Shown here: positions 1-8,069 of the stretch, piece by piece
How the letters are laid out: each line of letters opens with the position of its first letter
Numbering within the stretch: the stretch's first letter is position 1
Origin: an uncultured Gemmiger sp.
GTDB lineage: Bacteria > Bacillota > Clostridia > Oscillospirales > Ruminococcaceae
DNA length: 54,797 bases
NCBI GenBank assembly: GCA_944388215.1
Contig: CALXHT010000012.1
Coordinates: 1 to 54,797, forward strand
Reading direction: 5' to 3'
Translations under genes and position numbers: made by a program
The notes under the pieces: generated by a model
What the model was told of the DNA's origin: nothing
Database searches by the model: none
What the model saw: the letters and a program-made list of their open reading frames with translations, nothing else

Positions 1-416
1 CGGAACTCCTGCTCACAGTAGATGCAGCGGTAGCGTCCGCTGGGGGTGAGCGTAAAGATATGGTCGCAGCCCTCTTCCACCGAGGTCACGCAGCGGGGAT
101 TGGTGCATTTGATCACGTTGACCAGACGCTGGGGCTGTTTGGGGCGGATTTTCTCCACGATGTGCCCGTTCTCGATCACCGTGATGGTGATTTTGGGATC
201 CAGATAGCCCAGAATGTCGAAGTTCAGCTTGCTGACATCACCCTCAATTTTGATGATGTCCTTTTTGCCGCTCTTCTGGCTGCGGACGTTCTGCAGAAGG
301 GCCACGCTGGCATCGTGCAGCTTTTCCAGTTCCATCAGGTGGTACAGGCCCAGGCCGGTACCGGCGGTAATGTGGTCAATCACCACGCCGTTCAGAATCT
401 CATCAACCGTTAACAT
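1..416 (-). CDS. pyrI: Aspartate carbamoyltransferase regulatory chain (partial)
   Basis: Regulatory chain of ATCase, the first committed enzyme of pyrimidine synthesis; in the family it binds nucleotide effectors and contacts the PyrB trimer. Translation from ATG 416 reads [16 protein letters not shown], then an allosteric-domain-like stretch with [10 protein letters not shown]. The zinc-binding domain follows, with CTNPRCV and then CIYCEQEF, giving the four-cysteine zinc site. The reading frame runs off the left edge shortly after the last cysteine pair, so only the extreme C-terminus is missing. The start lies inside the end of pyrB in another frame (14-bp overlap), which implies translational coupling. 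No other family fits this pattern. Confidence 0.95.
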   Translation of the reverse strand, partial: MLTVDEILNGVVIDHITAGTGLGLYHLMELEKLHDASVALLQNVRSQKSGKKDIIKIEGDVSKLNFDILGYLDPKITITVIENGHIVEKIRPKQPQRLVNVIKCTNPRCVTSVEEGCDHIFTLTPSGRYRCIYCEQEF

Positions 417-1356
417 CAAAGGCTACCTCCCCGGTTTTGGGGTCTGCAAGACCCAGCAGCGTCATAATCAAGGCCATGCGCATGTATACGCCGTTCTGTG
501 CCTGCTCAAAATAGGCGGCACGCGGATCGTCATCCACGTCCAGCGTGATCTCGTTCACGCGGGGCAGAGGATGCAGCACCGCCATATCGGCGGGGGCCAG
601 CGAAAGTTTTTCCTTGGTCAGGATGTAGCTGTTCTTCAGGCGGATGTAATCTTCCTCGTTGAAGAAGCGCTCCTGCTGCACACGGGTCATGTACAGGATG
701 TCCAGATCCGGCAGGGACTGTTCCAGGTTGCGGGTCTCGATGTAGTCGATGCCGTTGGGGGCCAGCACTTCGCTGATGATGTAGTCCGGCACCCGCAGCT
801 CTTCGGGCGAGATGAGCACGAACCGCATGCCCGGCAGGCGGGACAGGCTCTTGATCAGGCTGTGGACGGTGCGGCCGAATTTCAGGTCGCCGCAGAAGCC
901 GATGGTCAGGTTGTCCAGGCGACCTTTGCGGCGGCGGATGGTCATCATGTCCAGCAAGGTTTGGGTGGGGTGGCTGTGGCCGCCGTCGCCGGCGTTGATG
1001 ACCGGGATGCGGCTGTAACGGGCAGCCCGCAGCGGGGCGCCCTCCTTGGGATGGCGCATGGCGGCGATGTCGGCGTAGCAGCTGATGATGCGGATGGTGT
1101 CGGCAACGGTCTCACCCTTGGAGGCGCTGGAGACGCGGGCGTCGGGAAAGCCCAGCACCTGGCCGCCCAGATTGAGCATGGCTGCCTCAAAGGAGAGGCG
1201 GGTGCGGGTGCTCGGCTCGTAGAACAGCGTCGCCAGGCGCTTGCGGTAGGCAACGTCCTTGTACGCAGCCGGGTCGTCGTGGATACGGTCGGCCAGGTCC
1301 ATCAGGCGAAGGGTTTCATCCAGCGTAAAGTCCGCCGGGTCGATCAGATGTCTCAT
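403..1356 (-). CDS. pyrB: Aspartate carbamoyltransferase catalytic chain
   Basis: Condenses carbamoyl phosphate with aspartate to N-carbamoylaspartate in the cytoplasm. The carbamoyl-phosphate loop is visible as [12 protein letters not shown] (about residues 45-56), with HPTQ near 129-132 and HPLPR near 262-266. Length is 317 aa, normal for PyrB. Two in-frame ATGs exist, at 1362 and 1356. The AAAGGGG ribosome site sits 1-2 nt from the first but 7 nt from the second, and MRHLIDPAD matches the usual PyrB N-terminus, so 1356 is preferred. It lies downstream of the GntR gene (82-nt gap) and overlaps pyrI. I see no PyrR-type attenuator in front of it. Confidence 0.96.
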   Translation of the reverse strand: MRHLIDPADFTLDETLRLMDLADRIHDDPAAYKDVAYRKRLATLFYEPSTRTRLSFEAAMLNLGGQVLGFPDARVSSASKGETVADTIRIISCYADIAAMRHPKEGAPLRAARYSRIPVINAGDGGHSHPTQTLLDMMTIRRRKGRLDNLTIGFCGDLKFGRTVHSLIKSLSRLPGMRFVLISPEELRVPDYIISEVLAPNGIDYIETRNLEQSLPDLDILYMTRVQQERFFNEEDYIRLKNSYILTKEKLSLAPADMAVLHPLPRVNEITLDVDDDPRAAYFEQAQNGVYMRMALIMTLLGLADPKTGEVAFDVNG

Positions 1357-1438
1357 ACACATTCCCCTTTAAAATCTCTATTTATCTCATGGAGCGCCGG
1401 CCCGTCCGGGCGGCAGCACTCAATGACAACGAAAACAG

Positions 1439-2191
1439 TTACACCAGCTTGCGCACAATGGCAAAATCGAAGAAATCCGTGTAGCAGGTCTGGCAGCACA
1501 GTACCGGGCGGCACAGGCGGGAATAGCAGGTCTCATCCAGCTGCATCAGGGCCTGATCGGGCCGCAGCCCCAGCTGGTGCCGGATACCCGGGGTGCCGGT
1601 CACGGCGCGGATGTGGGTCAGTGTTTTGGTCACCTCCACGTGGCAGTATTCCGACACAATCTCAAAGATGGAACGGGTGAAATCCAGCGTATCCAGCCGC
1701 TGCCCGCCGAAAAGCGCCAGCGGCAGAATGTCGGTGGAGTAAAGCACGGGGGTGTTGTCCGCCAGAACGCGCCGGCGCACAAACACCAGCGTGGGATGCT
1801 CCTCCGGGGCAAGACCCAGCCGCCGTGCCAGATCGTCGGGGGCGGTTTCCCGGGTGACCAGCACATTGTCGCTGTGGGGTTCATACCCGGCGGCGCGGAT
1901 CATGCGGTAGAATTCCAGTTTCTGGTCCAGGCGGTTTTCCATCTTCAGCACGTCACGGTTGACCAGTGTCCCGATGCCGCGCACACGCTCCAGATACCCC
2001 TCCCGTTCCAGCAGGCTGAGGGCATCCCGCACCACCGTGCGGCTGATGCCCAGCGCGCCGGCCAGTTCCACCTCACTGGGCAGCTGGGAAGCACCGGCAT
2101 ACAGACCGCTGCGCAGCTCAGCAACCAGCCGGTCGGCGGTCTGCTGGCTGCGCAGTTCGCCGCCCAGCGGGGTATCAGTTTCCTTTTTCAT
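1439..2191 (-). CDS. GntR-family (HutC/UTRA) transcriptional regulator
   Basis: 250-aa DNA-binding regulator. The N-terminal winged helix is recognisable as LPSEVELAGALGISRTVV followed by LEREGYLERVRGIGTLV (residues about 25-80). The rest is a UTRA ligand-binding domain of the HutC subfamily. The ATG at 2191 overlaps the 3' end of nth by 17 bp, so the two are co-transcribed. The upstream part of the longer open frame is out-of-frame nth sequence and was discarded. Odd: the last 30 residues hold five cysteines (C-x4-C-x4-C-C-x2-C), where UTRA domains usually have aromatic and polar residues. The ligand is unknown; position before pyrBI suggests, but does not prove, a link to pyrimidine genes. 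Confidence 0.9.
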   Translation of the reverse strand: MKKETDTPLGGELRSQQTADRLVAELRSGLYAGASQLPSEVELAGALGISRTVVRDALSLLEREGYLERVRGIGTLVNRDVLKMENRLDQKLEFYRMIRAAGYEPHSDNVLVTRETAPDDLARRLGLAPEEHPTLVFVRRRVLADNTPVLYSTDILPLALFGGQRLDTLDFTRSIFEIVSEYCHVEVTKTLTHIRAVTGTPGIRHQLGLRPDQALMQLDETCYSRLCRPVLCCQTCYTDFFDFAIVRKLV

Positions 2192-2831
2192 GCAGATATT
2201 CCTTTCCCGCCCGGCACACATCGGCCAGACAGCACTTTTCGCAGAAGGGGGTGGTCCGCGCTGTGCAGACAGCCCGGCCGTGGTAGACCAGCCGGTGGCA
2301 GAAATCGCTGCCCTCCTCCGGCGGGATGATCTTCCAGAGCTCGCGCTCCACCTTGGCGGGTTCCTTGATGTTGTCCACCAGGCCAATGCGGTTGCAAAGG
2401 CGGATGCAGTGGGTGTCGGTCACAATGGCCGGCTTGCCGAACACATCGCCCATGATCAGGTTGGCGCTCTTGCGGCCGACTCCGGGCAGGGCCAGCAGCG
2501 CGTCAAAATCGTCGGGCACCTTGCCGCCGTACTGGTCGCGGAGCATCCGCATGCAGGCGGAAATATCCCGCGCCTTGCTGCGTCCCAGGCCGCAGGGCTT
2601 GACGATGGCCTCGATCTCCTCCGGCGTGGCAGCCGCCAGGGCCTCCACGCTGGGGTAGCGGGCAAACAGGTCCTGCACCACCACATTGACGCGGGCGTCG
2701 GTGCACTGGGCAGCCAGGCGTACCTCCACCAGCAGCTGCCAGGCGTGATCGTAATCCAGCGTACATTCGGCCAGGGGATATTCGGCTTTGAGGCGGTCAA
2801 TACAGATCTGCGCCAGTTCCTTTTTTGTCAC
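2175..2831 (-). CDS. nth: Endonuclease III (DNA glycosylase/AP lyase)
   Basis: Base-excision repair enzyme that removes oxidised pyrimidines and nicks the abasic site. It shows the helix-hairpin-helix LPGVGRKSANLI with the catalytic lysine, the downstream aspartate in VTDTHCIRL, and a C-terminal [4Fe-4S] cysteine set. The first spacing is C-x7-C rather than the usual C-x6-C, followed by C-x2-C-x5-C. I place the start at GTG 2831 (218 aa), preceded by GGAG about 9 nt upstream. A longer frame beginning at 2873 would start inside the promoter -10 region, so it is rejected. First gene of a probable nth-gntR(-pyrBI) unit. Confidence 0.93.
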   Translation of the reverse strand: MTKKELAQICIDRLKAEYPLAECTLDYDHAWQLLVEVRLAAQCTDARVNVVVQDLFARYPSVEALAAATPEEIEAIVKPCGLGRSKARDISACMRMLRDQYGGKVPDDFDALLALPGVGRKSANLIMGDVFGKPAIVTDTHCIRLCNRIGLVDNIKEPAKVERELWKIIPPEEGSDFCHRLVYHGRAVCTARTTPFCEKCCLADVCRAGKEYLHEKGN

Positions 2832-2860
2832 AGCATTCGCTCCGTTTCGCGTTCTTTCTC

Positions 2861-2892
2861 TTGATTCTACCACGGTGATACCTTATAATCAA
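2861..2892. promoter_or_regulatory. Interlocked divergent promoters for nth (-) and rarA (+)
   Basis: Minus strand: TTGATT at 2892-2887, 17-bp spacer, TAGAAT at 2869-2864. Plus strand: TTGATT at 2861-2866, 17-bp spacer, TATAAT at 2884-2889. Each -35 overlaps the opposite -10, so polymerase cannot occupy both at once. The predicted nth leader is about 25 nt and the rarA leader about 95 nt. Read directly from sequence; not tested. Confidence 0.7.
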
Positions 2893-2991
2893 GAGGAAGA
2901 GCCCCTCTGTTTGAGGGAGGACGGCTTAAACAAATAAAAAAACGGGGCCCGAGCGCCCGAAAAAATGGATATAGAATAAGGAGGGAAACCC

Positions 2992-4257
2992 ATGGAACCC
3001 CTGGCACAGCGGCTGCGGCCGCGCACGCTGGATGAAGTCTGCGGGCAGCAGCATCTTCTGGGCAAGAATCAAGTGTTCCGCCGCACGGTGGAAAGCGGCC
3101 GCATTCCCAACATGATCTTTTACGGTCCGTCGGGGGTGGGCAAGACCACGGTGGCCAGCATCATTGCGGCGGGCAGCGGCATGCAGCTGCACAAGCTCAA
3201 CGGGACCACCGCTTCCACCAGCGACATCAAGTCGGTGCTGGCCGACATCGGCACGCTGGGGGCCACCGGCGGCATTCTGCTCTACCTGGATGAGATTCAG
3301 TACTTTAATAAAAGGCAGCAGCAGAGCCTTCTGGAATGCGTGGAGCAGGGGACGGTGACGCTGATTGCCTCCACCACCGAGAACCCCTATTTCTATGTGT
3401 ACAACGCGCTGCTGTCCCGGTGCACGGTATTTGAGTTCAAATCCCTGACGGCGGCGGATATCCGCCAGGGGGTGGAGCACGCGGTGGCGCGCCTGGGTGC
3501 CGAGGACAAGGTCCCGATCCTGATTCCCGAGGACGCGCTGGACTACCTGGCCCAGAGTGCCGGCGGCGATATGCGCAAGGCGCTGGGCAATCTGGAGTTC
3601 GCGGTGACGGCGGCGCCGGTGGAAAACGGCAGCCGCACCGTGACGCTGGACATGGTCCAGCAGGTGGCGGCCCGCACGGCCATGCGGTATGACAAGCTGG
3701 GGGACGACCACTACGATATTGTGTCGGCCTACCAGAAATCCATGCGTGGTTCCGACCCCGATGCGGCGCTGCACTATCTGGCCCGGCTGCTGGAGGCGGG
3801 GGACCTGCCCAGTGCCTGCCGGCGGCTGATGGTCTGCGCCTGCGAGGATGTGGGCCTGGCCTGGCCGCAGATCATTCCCATCGTCAAGGCGGCGGTGGAC
3901 ATTGCCAACGCAGTGGGCCTGCCGGAAGCCCGGCTGGCGCTGGCCGATGCGGTGGTGCTGGTGGCCACGGCGCCCAAATCCAACTCGGCCCATGACGGCA
4001 TCAATGCGGCCATGGCCGATGTGCAGGCGGGGCGCACCGGGCCCATTCCCCGCCAGCTGCAGAACAAGCACTACGACGGGGCCGATGCCAAGGTGAAGGG
4101 GCAGCACTACCTCTACCCCCACGACTTTCCCCATCACTGGACCAAGCAGCAATACCTGCCCGATGCCCTCAAGAACCGGCGCTACTACGAGCCCGGCGAC
4201 AACAAGAACGAGCAGGCCTTTGCCCAATACTGGAAGAAGATCAAAGGAGAAGAATAG
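2992..4257 (+). CDS. rarA: Replication-associated recombination protein A (AAA+ ATPase)
   Basis: 421-aa clamp-loader-like AAA+ ATPase of the RarA/MgsA/WRNIP1 family, acting at stalled replication forks. Walker A is GPSGVGKTT (residues 45-53), Walker B is LLYLDEIQYFN (about 96-106), and sensor 1 is ASTTENP. The C-terminal tetramerisation half contains SAHDGINAAMADV and YLYPHDFPHHW, both typical of the family. The start ATG 2992 follows AGGAGGG at a normal distance. The next gene, a hydrolase, begins 9 nt after the stop, so they are co-transcribed. Length and motif order are complete. Confidence 0.95.
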   Translation: MEPLAQRLRPRTLDEVCGQQHLLGKNQVFRRTVESGRIPNMIFYGPSGVGKTTVASIIAAGSGMQLHKLNGTTASTSDIKSVLADIGTLGATGGILLYLDEIQYFNKRQQQSLLECVEQGTVTLIASTTENPYFYVYNALLSRCTVFEFKSLTAADIRQGVEHAVARLGAEDKVPILIPEDALDYLAQSAGGDMRKALGNLEFAVTAAPVENGSRTVTLDMVQQVAARTAMRYDKLGDDHYDIVSAYQKSMRGSDPDAALHYLARLLEAGDLPSACRRLMVCACEDVGLAWPQIIPIVKAAVDIANAVGLPEARLALADAVVLVATAPKSNSAHDGINAAMADVQAGRTGPIPRQLQNKHYDGADAKVKGQHYLYPHDFPHHWTKQQYLPDALKNRRYYEPGDNKNEQAFAQYWKKIKGEE

Positions 4258-4266
4258 GAGGTTGCG

Positions 4267-5205
4267 ATGGCACAGCTTTGCCGGGAAACGATCCACTTTC
4301 CCTCCTCGGATACCACCCATACCATTGCGGCGTATGTGTATACCATGCCGGATGTGCCGGTCCACGCAGTATTGCAGCTCAGCCATGGCATGTGCGAGTA
4401 TATCCGCCGCTATGAGCCCATGGCCCGGTTTTATGCGGCCCACGGTATCGCTCTGGCCGGAAACGATCATCTGGGCCACGGCGAAAGTGCCGCGCCGGGG
4501 GAGTACGGCCATTACGGCGAACCCGGTGGGCGGTATTATCTTTTGCAGGACCTGCACCGGATGAACGAGCATCTGCATCAGGAGTTCCCCGGTCTGCCGG
4601 TTTTTCTGTACGGGCACAGCATGGGCAGTTTTTATGCCCGCTGGTACGCCGAGCGCTGGCCCGAAACCATTGCCGGCCTGATCATCTCCGGCACGGCCGG
4701 TCCCCAGCTGCTCCATACGGTGGGGCAGGGGATTGCCACGGTGCTGGCGGCGGTGCGGGGCCCGCGCACGGTGTCTCCGTTTATGGTCCGGGCCAACATG
4801 GGCGGCTACTGCAAACGAATCCCCGGGGCAAAATCCCCCAACGCCTGGCTGACCCGGGATGAGGCGGTGGTCCGGGCCTATGACGCCGACCCGCTGTGTA
4901 CCTTTCCCTTTACACTGGGCAGCTACCGGGAAATGCTGGCAGCCATCCACCATGTAAACCGCGTCCGGTGGGCCCGGTCGGTGGACAAGACCCTGCCCAT
5001 CCTGCTCATCTCCGGCGCCGAGGACCCGGTGGGCGGCTACGGCGAGGGTGTGCGCAAAGTCTGGGCGATGCTGGGAGATGCCGGGGTCAAGGATCTGACC
5101 TGTGAGATCTTTGAGGGCGCCCGCCACGAACTGCACAATGAATGGAACCGGGAGGAAGTCTTCGACTACGTCCTGCACTGGCTGGAGGACAGACTGCCTG
5201 CCTGA
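4267..5205 (+). CDS. Alpha/beta hydrolase (monoacylglycerol lipase-like)
   Basis: 312-aa serine hydrolase of the Hydrolase_4/lysophospholipase group. The nucleophile elbow is GHSMGS with Ser118. The oxyanion segment LSHGMCEYIRRYEPMARF and the ND-LGHGES stretch are typical of monoglyceride lipases. The acidic residue is probably the Asp in SGAEDPVGG, and the catalytic His is in GARHELHNE near the C-terminus. No signal peptide is seen, so it should be cytoplasmic. It is coupled to rarA, has an AGGAGG ribosome site, and ends at a strong terminator. The physiological ester substrate cannot be deduced. Confidence 0.85.
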   Translation: MAQLCRETIHFPSSDTTHTIAAYVYTMPDVPVHAVLQLSHGMCEYIRRYEPMARFYAAHGIALAGNDHLGHGESAAPGEYGHYGEPGGRYYLLQDLHRMNEHLHQEFPGLPVFLYGHSMGSFYARWYAERWPETIAGLIISGTAGPQLLHTVGQGIATVLAAVRGPRTVSPFMVRANMGGYCKRIPGAKSPNAWLTRDEAVVRAYDADPLCTFPFTLGSYREMLAAIHHVNRVRWARSVDKTLPILLISGAEDPVGGYGEGVRKVWAMLGDAGVKDLTCEIFEGARHELHNEWNREEVFDYVLHWLEDRLPA

Positions 5206-5208
5206 CAG

Positions 5209-5245
5209 AAAATCCGCACGACATTTGTCGTGCGGATTTTCTTTG
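5209..5245 (+). terminator. Rho-independent terminator after rarA-hydrolase
   Basis: Perfect 14-bp stem (5209-5222 with 5227-5240) and a 4-nt loop. The 3' arm ends in TTTT and is followed by CTTTG. Confidence 0.92.
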
Positions 5246-5253
5246 TTATCCCC

Positions 5254-5282
5254 TTGACAGCGACAAAGAAAAACTGTATTAT
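5254..5282 (+). promoter_or_regulatory. Sigma-A promoter of the GntR-ABC operon
   Basis: TTGACA at 5254-5259, 17-bp spacer, TATTAT at 5277-5282. The -10 lies inside the left arm of a long palindrome, so a bound dimer would block it. Confidence 0.88.
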
Positions 5283-5311
5283 TGTATTAAGCTCTTAATA
5301 CAATAATACAG
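5274..5311. promoter_or_regulatory. Palindromic operator (probable GntR/YtrA autoregulation site)
   Basis: Perfect inverted repeat with 18-bp arms (5274-5291 and 5294-5311) around a 2-bp centre. It covers the -10 and the start region of the promoter and ends 13 bp before the GntR start codon. AT-rich palindromes in this place are what YtrA-type GntR repressors use. Which protein binds is inference from position. Confidence 0.75.
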
Positions 5312-5324
5312 AAGGGAGCAAGCC

Positions 5325-5711
5325 ATGGACTGGAACATTACGGCGGGGCGCCCGGTCTATGTTCAGCTGGTGGAACAGATGGAACTGGCACTGGTGAACG
5401 GGATCTTTCCGCCGGGCAGCAAAATTCCGCCGGTCAGGGAGCTGGCGGCGGAGGCGGGGGTCAACCCCAACACGATGCAGCGCGCCCTGCAGGAACTGGA
5501 AGGCCGGGGGCTTTTGCAGGCGCAGCGCACGGCGGGACGCACGGTGACGGCGGATGCCGAAATTCTGCAGCAGTTGCGCCGCAAACGGGCACAGACGCTG
5601 GCGGCGGAATTTCTGCATCAGATGCAGGCGCTGGGGCTGGACCGGGCGCAGACCGAAGAACTGCTGCGGGAAACCGCAGAGGGAGGAGAACACGATGAAG
5701 GCAATCTATGA
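5325..5711 (+). CDS. GntR-family regulator, YtrA type
   Basis: 128 aa, the short YtrA form: a winged helix plus a small helical dimerisation tail, with no large effector domain. Seen: PVYVQLVEQMELALVNGIF, then KIPPVRELAAEAGVNPNTMQ with the recognition helix (about residues 34-56), then LEGRGLLQAQRTAGRTV for the wing. This family usually represses the ABC transporter genes that follow it. The stop overlaps the next gene's start by 17 bp, and a palindrome overlaps its own promoter. Inducer unknown; relatives often respond to cell-envelope or antibiotic stress. Confidence 0.9.
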   Translation: MDWNITAGRPVYVQLVEQMELALVNGIFPPGSKIPPVRELAAEAGVNPNTMQRALQELEGRGLLQAQRTAGRTVTADAEILQQLRRKRAQTLAAEFLHQMQALGLDRAQTEELLRETAEGGEHDEGNL

Positions 5712-6393
5712 AGCACAGGGCCTGTATAAATGGTATGGCCGCAAGGCGGCGCTGAACGGAGCCACCTTTTCGGTGCAGCCCGGCAAACTGGTGGGGCTGC
5801 TGGGCCCCAACGGCAGCGGCAAGACGACGCTGCTCAAAATTTCCGCCGGATTGCTGACGGCCAACGGCGGCGAGGTACGTATTGACGGGCAGCGGCCCGG
5901 CATCGCCACCAGGCAGGTGACCAGCTATCTGCCGGACCGGATGTCCCTGCCCACCGAGATGCGGGCGGAGGATGCCGTCAGCCTGTACGATGATTTTTTC
6001 ACGGATTTCGATGCAGGCAAAGCCCGGGCCATGCTGGCGGACCTGCACATCGAGGCACGGGACCGCATCGGCGCCATGAGCAAGGGCACCCAGGAAAAGA
6101 TGCAGCTCTGCCTGACGATGAGCCGCGCGGCCAAGCTGTATCTGCTGGACGAACCGCTGGGCGGCGTGGACCCGGCGGCGCGGGACTACATTCTGCACAC
6201 CATCCTGTGCAACTACAGCGAGGAGGCGGCGCTGGTACTTTCCACCCACCTGATCGGGGATATTGAAAAAGCCCTGGATGAAGTGATCTTTTTAAAGGAA
6301 GGCGCTGTGATGCGCCAGGTGGGGGTGGACGCTCTGCGGGAGGAAACCGGGCAGAGCGTGGATGAATATTTCCGGGAGGTATACAAATGCTGA
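5695..6393 (+). CDS. ABC transporter ATP-binding protein
   Basis: 232-aa ATPase of a YtrB/CcmA-type exporter. Walker A is GPNGSGKTT (37-45) and Walker B is LYLLDEPLGG. The signature motif is degenerate, MSKGTQ instead of LSGGQ, as is common in this subgroup. The H-loop is in LSTHLIGD. ATG 5695, preceded by GGGAGGAG, was chosen over the earlier in-frame ATG, which lies inside the gntR gene. The stop overlaps the permease start by 7 bp. Together with gntR and the permease it forms a small exporter or sensor unit; the substrate is unknown. Confidence 0.92.
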   Translation: MKAIYEAQGLYKWYGRKAALNGATFSVQPGKLVGLLGPNGSGKTTLLKISAGLLTANGGEVRIDGQRPGIATRQVTSYLPDRMSLPTEMRAEDAVSLYDDFFTDFDAGKARAMLADLHIEARDRIGAMSKGTQEKMQLCLTMSRAAKLYLLDEPLGGVDPAARDYILHTILCNYSEEAALVLSTHLIGDIEKALDEVIFLKEGAVMRQVGVDALREETGQSVDEYFREVYKC

Positions 6394-7178
6394 ACAAACT
6401 GCTGCGTTATGAACTGAAGGTGACAGCCCGGACGCTGCTGCCCGTTGGCGGCGGTGTGCTGGCCTTTACGGTGGTGACCGGCCTTGTCAATGCGGTGCTG
6501 AACAGCCAGAGCAACCTGCCCGACATGGTGACATTCCTGCAGGCCCTGCTTCTCTTTGCCGACGGCCTCGCCCTGCTGCTGGTGGTGGCGGCCTGTGTCT
6601 TTGTCAACGTCCAGCGCTTTTACAAACTGCTGGGGGAGCAGGGCTACCTGATGCTCTCCCTGCCGGTGCCGGCATGGCAGCACATTGCGGCCAAGCTGCT
6701 CTGCGCCTGCCTGTGGACCGTTGGCTGTGTGTTCTATCTGGGGGGATGCGGCTGTATTCTAAACGGTAAAATACCCACTTCTTTGGTCAGTGCAGACAAC
6801 CTGGATCTACCTGCCGTGGCAGGAATGCTCATGCTGGTTTTGCTGCTGCTGGCCCTGCTGGTGGAGGCGTATCTGGAATTCTACCTGGCTTGTGCCATCG
6901 GCGGGCAGTTCGGACAGCAGCGCTTGCTGGCCAGTATCGTCAGTTACTTTGTGCTGGGGTTCCTGGAACAGATTCTGTTGGTATTCCTGCTGATTGTGGT
7001 GGCCTTCGGCTCCATTCAGGTAAATGCCGGAAGCTGGCTGGAAGCCTTCGCCCGGGTCAGCCCGGAGGCAACGATGGTATGGATGTTCCTGCTGGTGCTG
7101 CTTTGCATTGTTCTGGTGGATGCCATCAAGTGGGCCATCATCCAGTGGCTGATGACCCGGCGTCTGAACCTTGTCTGA
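6387..7178 (+). CDS. ABC transporter permease (multi-span membrane protein)
   Basis: 263 aa with about six hydrophobic segments. The first is around residues 18-36, the second around 50-73, two are near 110-160, and two long ones lie in the last 100 residues (VLGFLEQILLVFLLIVVAF and MVWMFLLVLLCIVLVDAI). The N-terminus LNKLLRYELKVTARTLLP is typical of ABC-2-like permeases paired with YtrA-type regulators. It is translationally coupled to the ATPase. It has no sequence motif that names a substrate, so transport role rests on context and topology. Confidence 0.82.
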   Translation: MLNKLLRYELKVTARTLLPVGGGVLAFTVVTGLVNAVLNSQSNLPDMVTFLQALLLFADGLALLLVVAACVFVNVQRFYKLLGEQGYLMLSLPVPAWQHIAAKLLCACLWTVGCVFYLGGCGCILNGKIPTSLVSADNLDLPAVAGMLMLVLLLLALLVEAYLEFYLACAIGGQFGQQRLLASIVSYFVLGFLEQILLVFLLIVVAFGSIQVNAGSWLEAFARVSPEATMVWMFLLVLLCIVLVDAIKWAIIQWLMTRRLNLV

Positions 7179-7207
7179 TCTGTACAATTCTAAAAGGAGT
7201 GTGTTTT

Positions 7208-7420
7208 ATGGAAAAACGTCAGTATGTATGTCCCAAATGCGGCTGCACCGAATATGAGGCGGACCGTCTGCAGGCCACCGGCGGAAACTTTGCCAAGCTG
7301 TTCGATATTCAGAACAAAAAGTTTATCACGGTCAGCTGCTGCCAGTGCGGCTACACCGAACTGTACAAGGAACAGGGCGGCGACGGCTGGGATGTGCTGG
7401 ACTTCCTGATCGGCGGTTGA
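7208..7420 (+). CDS. Small zinc-ribbon nucleic-acid-binding-type protein
   Basis: 70-aa protein with CPKCG near the N-terminus (C8, C11) and CCQCGYTELYK (C44/C47) in the second half: one zinc ribbon. It resembles the COG3478/YpzJ group of predicted nucleic-acid-binding zinc ribbons. The start ATG 7208 follows AAAAGGAG; the upstream extension of the open frame is a shadow of the permease. It lies 29 nt after the permease and 21 nt before the lipoprotein, so probably in the same operon. Biochemical function is unknown in the family. Confidence 0.85.
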   Translation: MEKRQYVCPKCGCTEYEADRLQATGGNFAKLFDIQNKKFITVSCCQCGYTELYKEQGGDGWDVLDFLIGG

Positions 7421-7441
7421 TGTCCAAAGGAGGAAAAGGGT

Positions 7442-8014
7442 ATGAAACAACGCAGATGGCTGCTGTGGTGTGTGGCTGTGCTCACGGCGCTGCTGCTGTG
7501 CGGCTGCAGCCAGTATGATAGCCGGTACGAGGATGAATCTTTCCTCACCGATGGGGCCAACCACTTTGCCACCATCATGTGGTGGGGCAACGACGAGGAC
7601 GAGGGCAGCTACTCTTTAAGCGCGGGCAGCTTTACCGGCGTCAGGACACTGGTCTCTTTTACAGTGTCGGAGGACAAAACGCTGTGCGAAGTGGAATCCA
7701 CGCTGGCCAGGACACGGGGCGAAGCCAAATTGCTGGTGGTCAACACGAAGGAGAAAACACTGGTCGCCCAGTGGTCGCTGGACAGCCAGGATCCCATGAC
7801 GGTGACCTTGCCGGCAGGCCGGTATGATCTGCGCATCGCCGGAAAGAGCGCGGGCTTCAAGGGCGATGTGAGCGTTACGCTGAACGGGCAGCCGGTCTCC
7901 TCGGAGGCTTTTCTGGAAGCGATGCAGAAAAAGGTGGAGGAGGCAGTCTCCGGAAAATCCGACCTGCTGGATTCCCTGCGCCGGACCTTCGGGGATGGGC
8001 AGAAAGCCGCCTGA
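7442..8014 (+). CDS. Putative surface lipoprotein
   Basis: 190 aa. Basic start MKQRR, a hydrophobic stretch, then LLCGC, giving a plausible lipobox with Cys22 as the lipidated residue. The mature part begins SQYDSRYEDES and is otherwise predicted beta-rich, with a TLPAGRYDLRIAG segment like small sandwich domains. The tail is an amphipathic helix. I do not recognise a functional family. It follows the zinc-ribbon gene with an AAAGGAGG ribosome site. No terminator with a T-run is visible behind it, only a short TTACC/GGTAA hairpin at 8046-8060. Confidence 0.75.
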   Translation: MKQRRWLLWCVAVLTALLLCGCSQYDSRYEDESFLTDGANHFATIMWWGNDEDEGSYSLSAGSFTGVRTLVSFTVSEDKTLCEVESTLARTRGEAKLLVVNTKEKTLVAQWSLDSQDPMTVTLPAGRYDLRIAGKSAGFKGDVSVTLNGQPVSSEAFLEAMQKKVEEAVSGKSDLLDSLRRTFGDGQKAA

Positions 8015-8069
8015 AAATATACTTTACAGCAATCTTGAAAATTCTTTACCACAATGGTAACGCAGGCTG

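Noticed and set aside
1363..1438. PyrR-type attenuator before pyrB
   Set aside because: There is only a GC hairpin (about 1395-1413) without a T-run, and the interval is too short for an antiterminator/terminator pair.
2832..2873. Longer N-terminus for nth starting at 2873
   Set aside because: That start falls inside the promoter between the -35 and -10 elements, so it would not be transcribed. GTG 2831 has a ribosome site.
2926..5178. 750-codon open frame on the minus strand
   Set aside because: It lies opposite rarA and the hydrolase, which have clear motifs and ribosome sites. Long antisense frames are expected at this GC content.
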